Below, piece by piece: positions 5,621 through 5,934 of a stretch of 5,934 nt of DNA. Within the stretch, counting starts at the first letter, position 1; every line of letters starts with the position of its first letter. Under the pieces are notes generated by a model that ran no database searches, had not been told where the DNA came from, and saw only the letters and a list, made by a program, of their open reading frames with translations. The stretch is from contig JAJYFP010000045.1 of assembly GCA_021790855.1 (NCBI GenBank), positions 1 through 5,934 of the forward strand. Reading direction: 5' to 3'. Source of the stretch: Actinomycetes bacterium. Lineage in GTDB: Bacteria > Actinomycetota > Acidimicrobiia > Acidimicrobiales > Acidimicrobiaceae. The position numbers and the translations under genes are program-made.

Positions 5621-5934
5621 CTAACCCTTATCTTGATCGAAAAAATCATCCTCAAGTGATTCATTAGGAGCCACTATTGACTTCGAGGACTCTCGGACGG
5701 TAACCGATGTTGCAAGTCTTTCCCTGCCTGCATTTACCGCTTTCAAGGTATTGACCAACGCAATCTCGAGCGCTGCCAATCGCTGATCCGCATAGTCTTC
5801 CGCCTCGAAACGCATCTTAGAGGCCTCTTGTTTTGCCTCTTGAATGATGTGGCGAGCCTTTGAATTTGCCTGCCGGACCACCTCAGTTTTTGACACGAAA
5901 CCCTCAGCCTGAGATCTGGCTGCTTCCAATATCT
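5621..5934 (-). CDS. DivIVA-like coiled-coil protein, C-terminal part (cut by right window edge)
   Basis: Only the last 104 residues are in the window. They are rich in Glu, Ala, Arg and Lys, and proline-free until near the end. They form a continuous predicted helix with the repeated pattern ARxxAxxxxxxTE, ARHIIQEAKQEASKMR, AEDYADQRLAALE, then NAGRERL, followed by a disordered acidic tail (LEDDFFDQDKG). This resembles the DivIVA/ATP-synthase-b-like coiled-coil protein that, as I recall, actinobacteria often encode between coaD and the DUF177 gene; its role there is not well defined, possibly polar growth or division. The frame stays open to the edge: the TTG at 5927-5929 is an internal leucine codon and not a start, since an isoleucine codon precedes it in frame. 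The stop is TAG, 3 nt before DUF177. Family identity is moderate; a generic coiled-coil protein is the alternative. Confidence 0.7.
   Translation of the reverse strand, partial: ILEAARSQAEGFVSKTEVVRQANSKARHIIQEAKQEASKMRFEAEDYADQRLAALEIALVNTLKAVNAGRERLATSVTVRESSKSIVAPNESLEDDFFDQDKG
5625..5629 (-). promoter_or_regulatory. Ribosome binding site of the DUF177 gene inside the DivIVA-like gene
   Basis: The minus strand reads AAGGG, seven bases, then ATG at 5617. The bases encode the final Lys-Gly of the upstream coiled-coil protein, whose TAG stop is 3 nt before the ATG. It supports the chosen start and tight coupling of the two genes. Confidence 0.65.

Noticed and set aside
5927..5929. TTG as start of a complete 102-residue protein at the right edge
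   Set aside because: The frame stays open to the window edge and the coiled-coil pattern continues through this codon; the gene is better treated as cut by the edge.

Overview
The window is a compact, single-strand block of bacterial housekeeping genes. Every supported gene is on the minus strand, so transcription runs from the right edge to the left edge. In transcription order they are: the 3' part of a DivIVA-like coiled-coil gene (cut by the right edge), a DUF177/YceD-family gene, rpmF (ribosomal protein L32), plsX (phosphate acyltransferase), acpP (acyl carrier protein), rnc (RNase III), mutM/fpg (formamidopyrimidine-DNA glycosylase) and the 5' part of smc (chromosome condensation ATPase, cut by the left edge). 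I see no mobile element, CRISPR array, tRNA or rRNA gene, or long repeat.

Organism: the order DivIVA-like, DUF177, rpmF, plsX, acpP, rnc, mutM, smc and the sequence character (SMC Q-loop region GVGKSQHLIISQGEID; ACP with the core DSLALIELVEAIEDEF; the DivIVA-like protein directly before DUF177) resemble high-GC Gram-positive bacteria. My best guess is an Actinomycetota of the Acidimicrobiia type. Base composition is moderate (28 to 30 G+C per 60 in three lines counted by hand), low for that phylum. The assignment is inference from remembered family patterns, not from a search.

Layout: the genes are nearly contiguous. Gaps in transcription order are 3 nt (DivIVA-like to DUF177), 70 nt (DUF177 to rpmF), 9 nt (rpmF to plsX), a 32-nt overlap (plsX/acpP), 30 nt (acpP to rnc), 0 nt (rnc to mutM) and 67 nt (mutM to smc). 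No non-coding stretch approaches 300 bases. No intrinsic terminator or convincing promoter is visible, so the block looks like part of one operon that starts beyond the right edge and continues beyond the left.

How the genes fit together: DUF177 and L32 belong to large ribosomal subunit formation, and RNase III matures rRNA. PlsX and ACP form the entry to phospholipid synthesis, because PlsX uses acyl-ACP as substrate. MutM repairs oxidised guanine and SMC compacts and segregates the chromosome. The set links growth-related functions and is a conserved bacterial neighbourhood, not an accessory island. I found no candidate for a new system. The points worth a second look are a run of four genes with non-ATG starts, two of them lacking a good Shine-Dalgarno sequence, ribosome binding sites built into the ends of upstream genes, and an SMC hinge in which the usual glycine-rich segment appears to be replaced.
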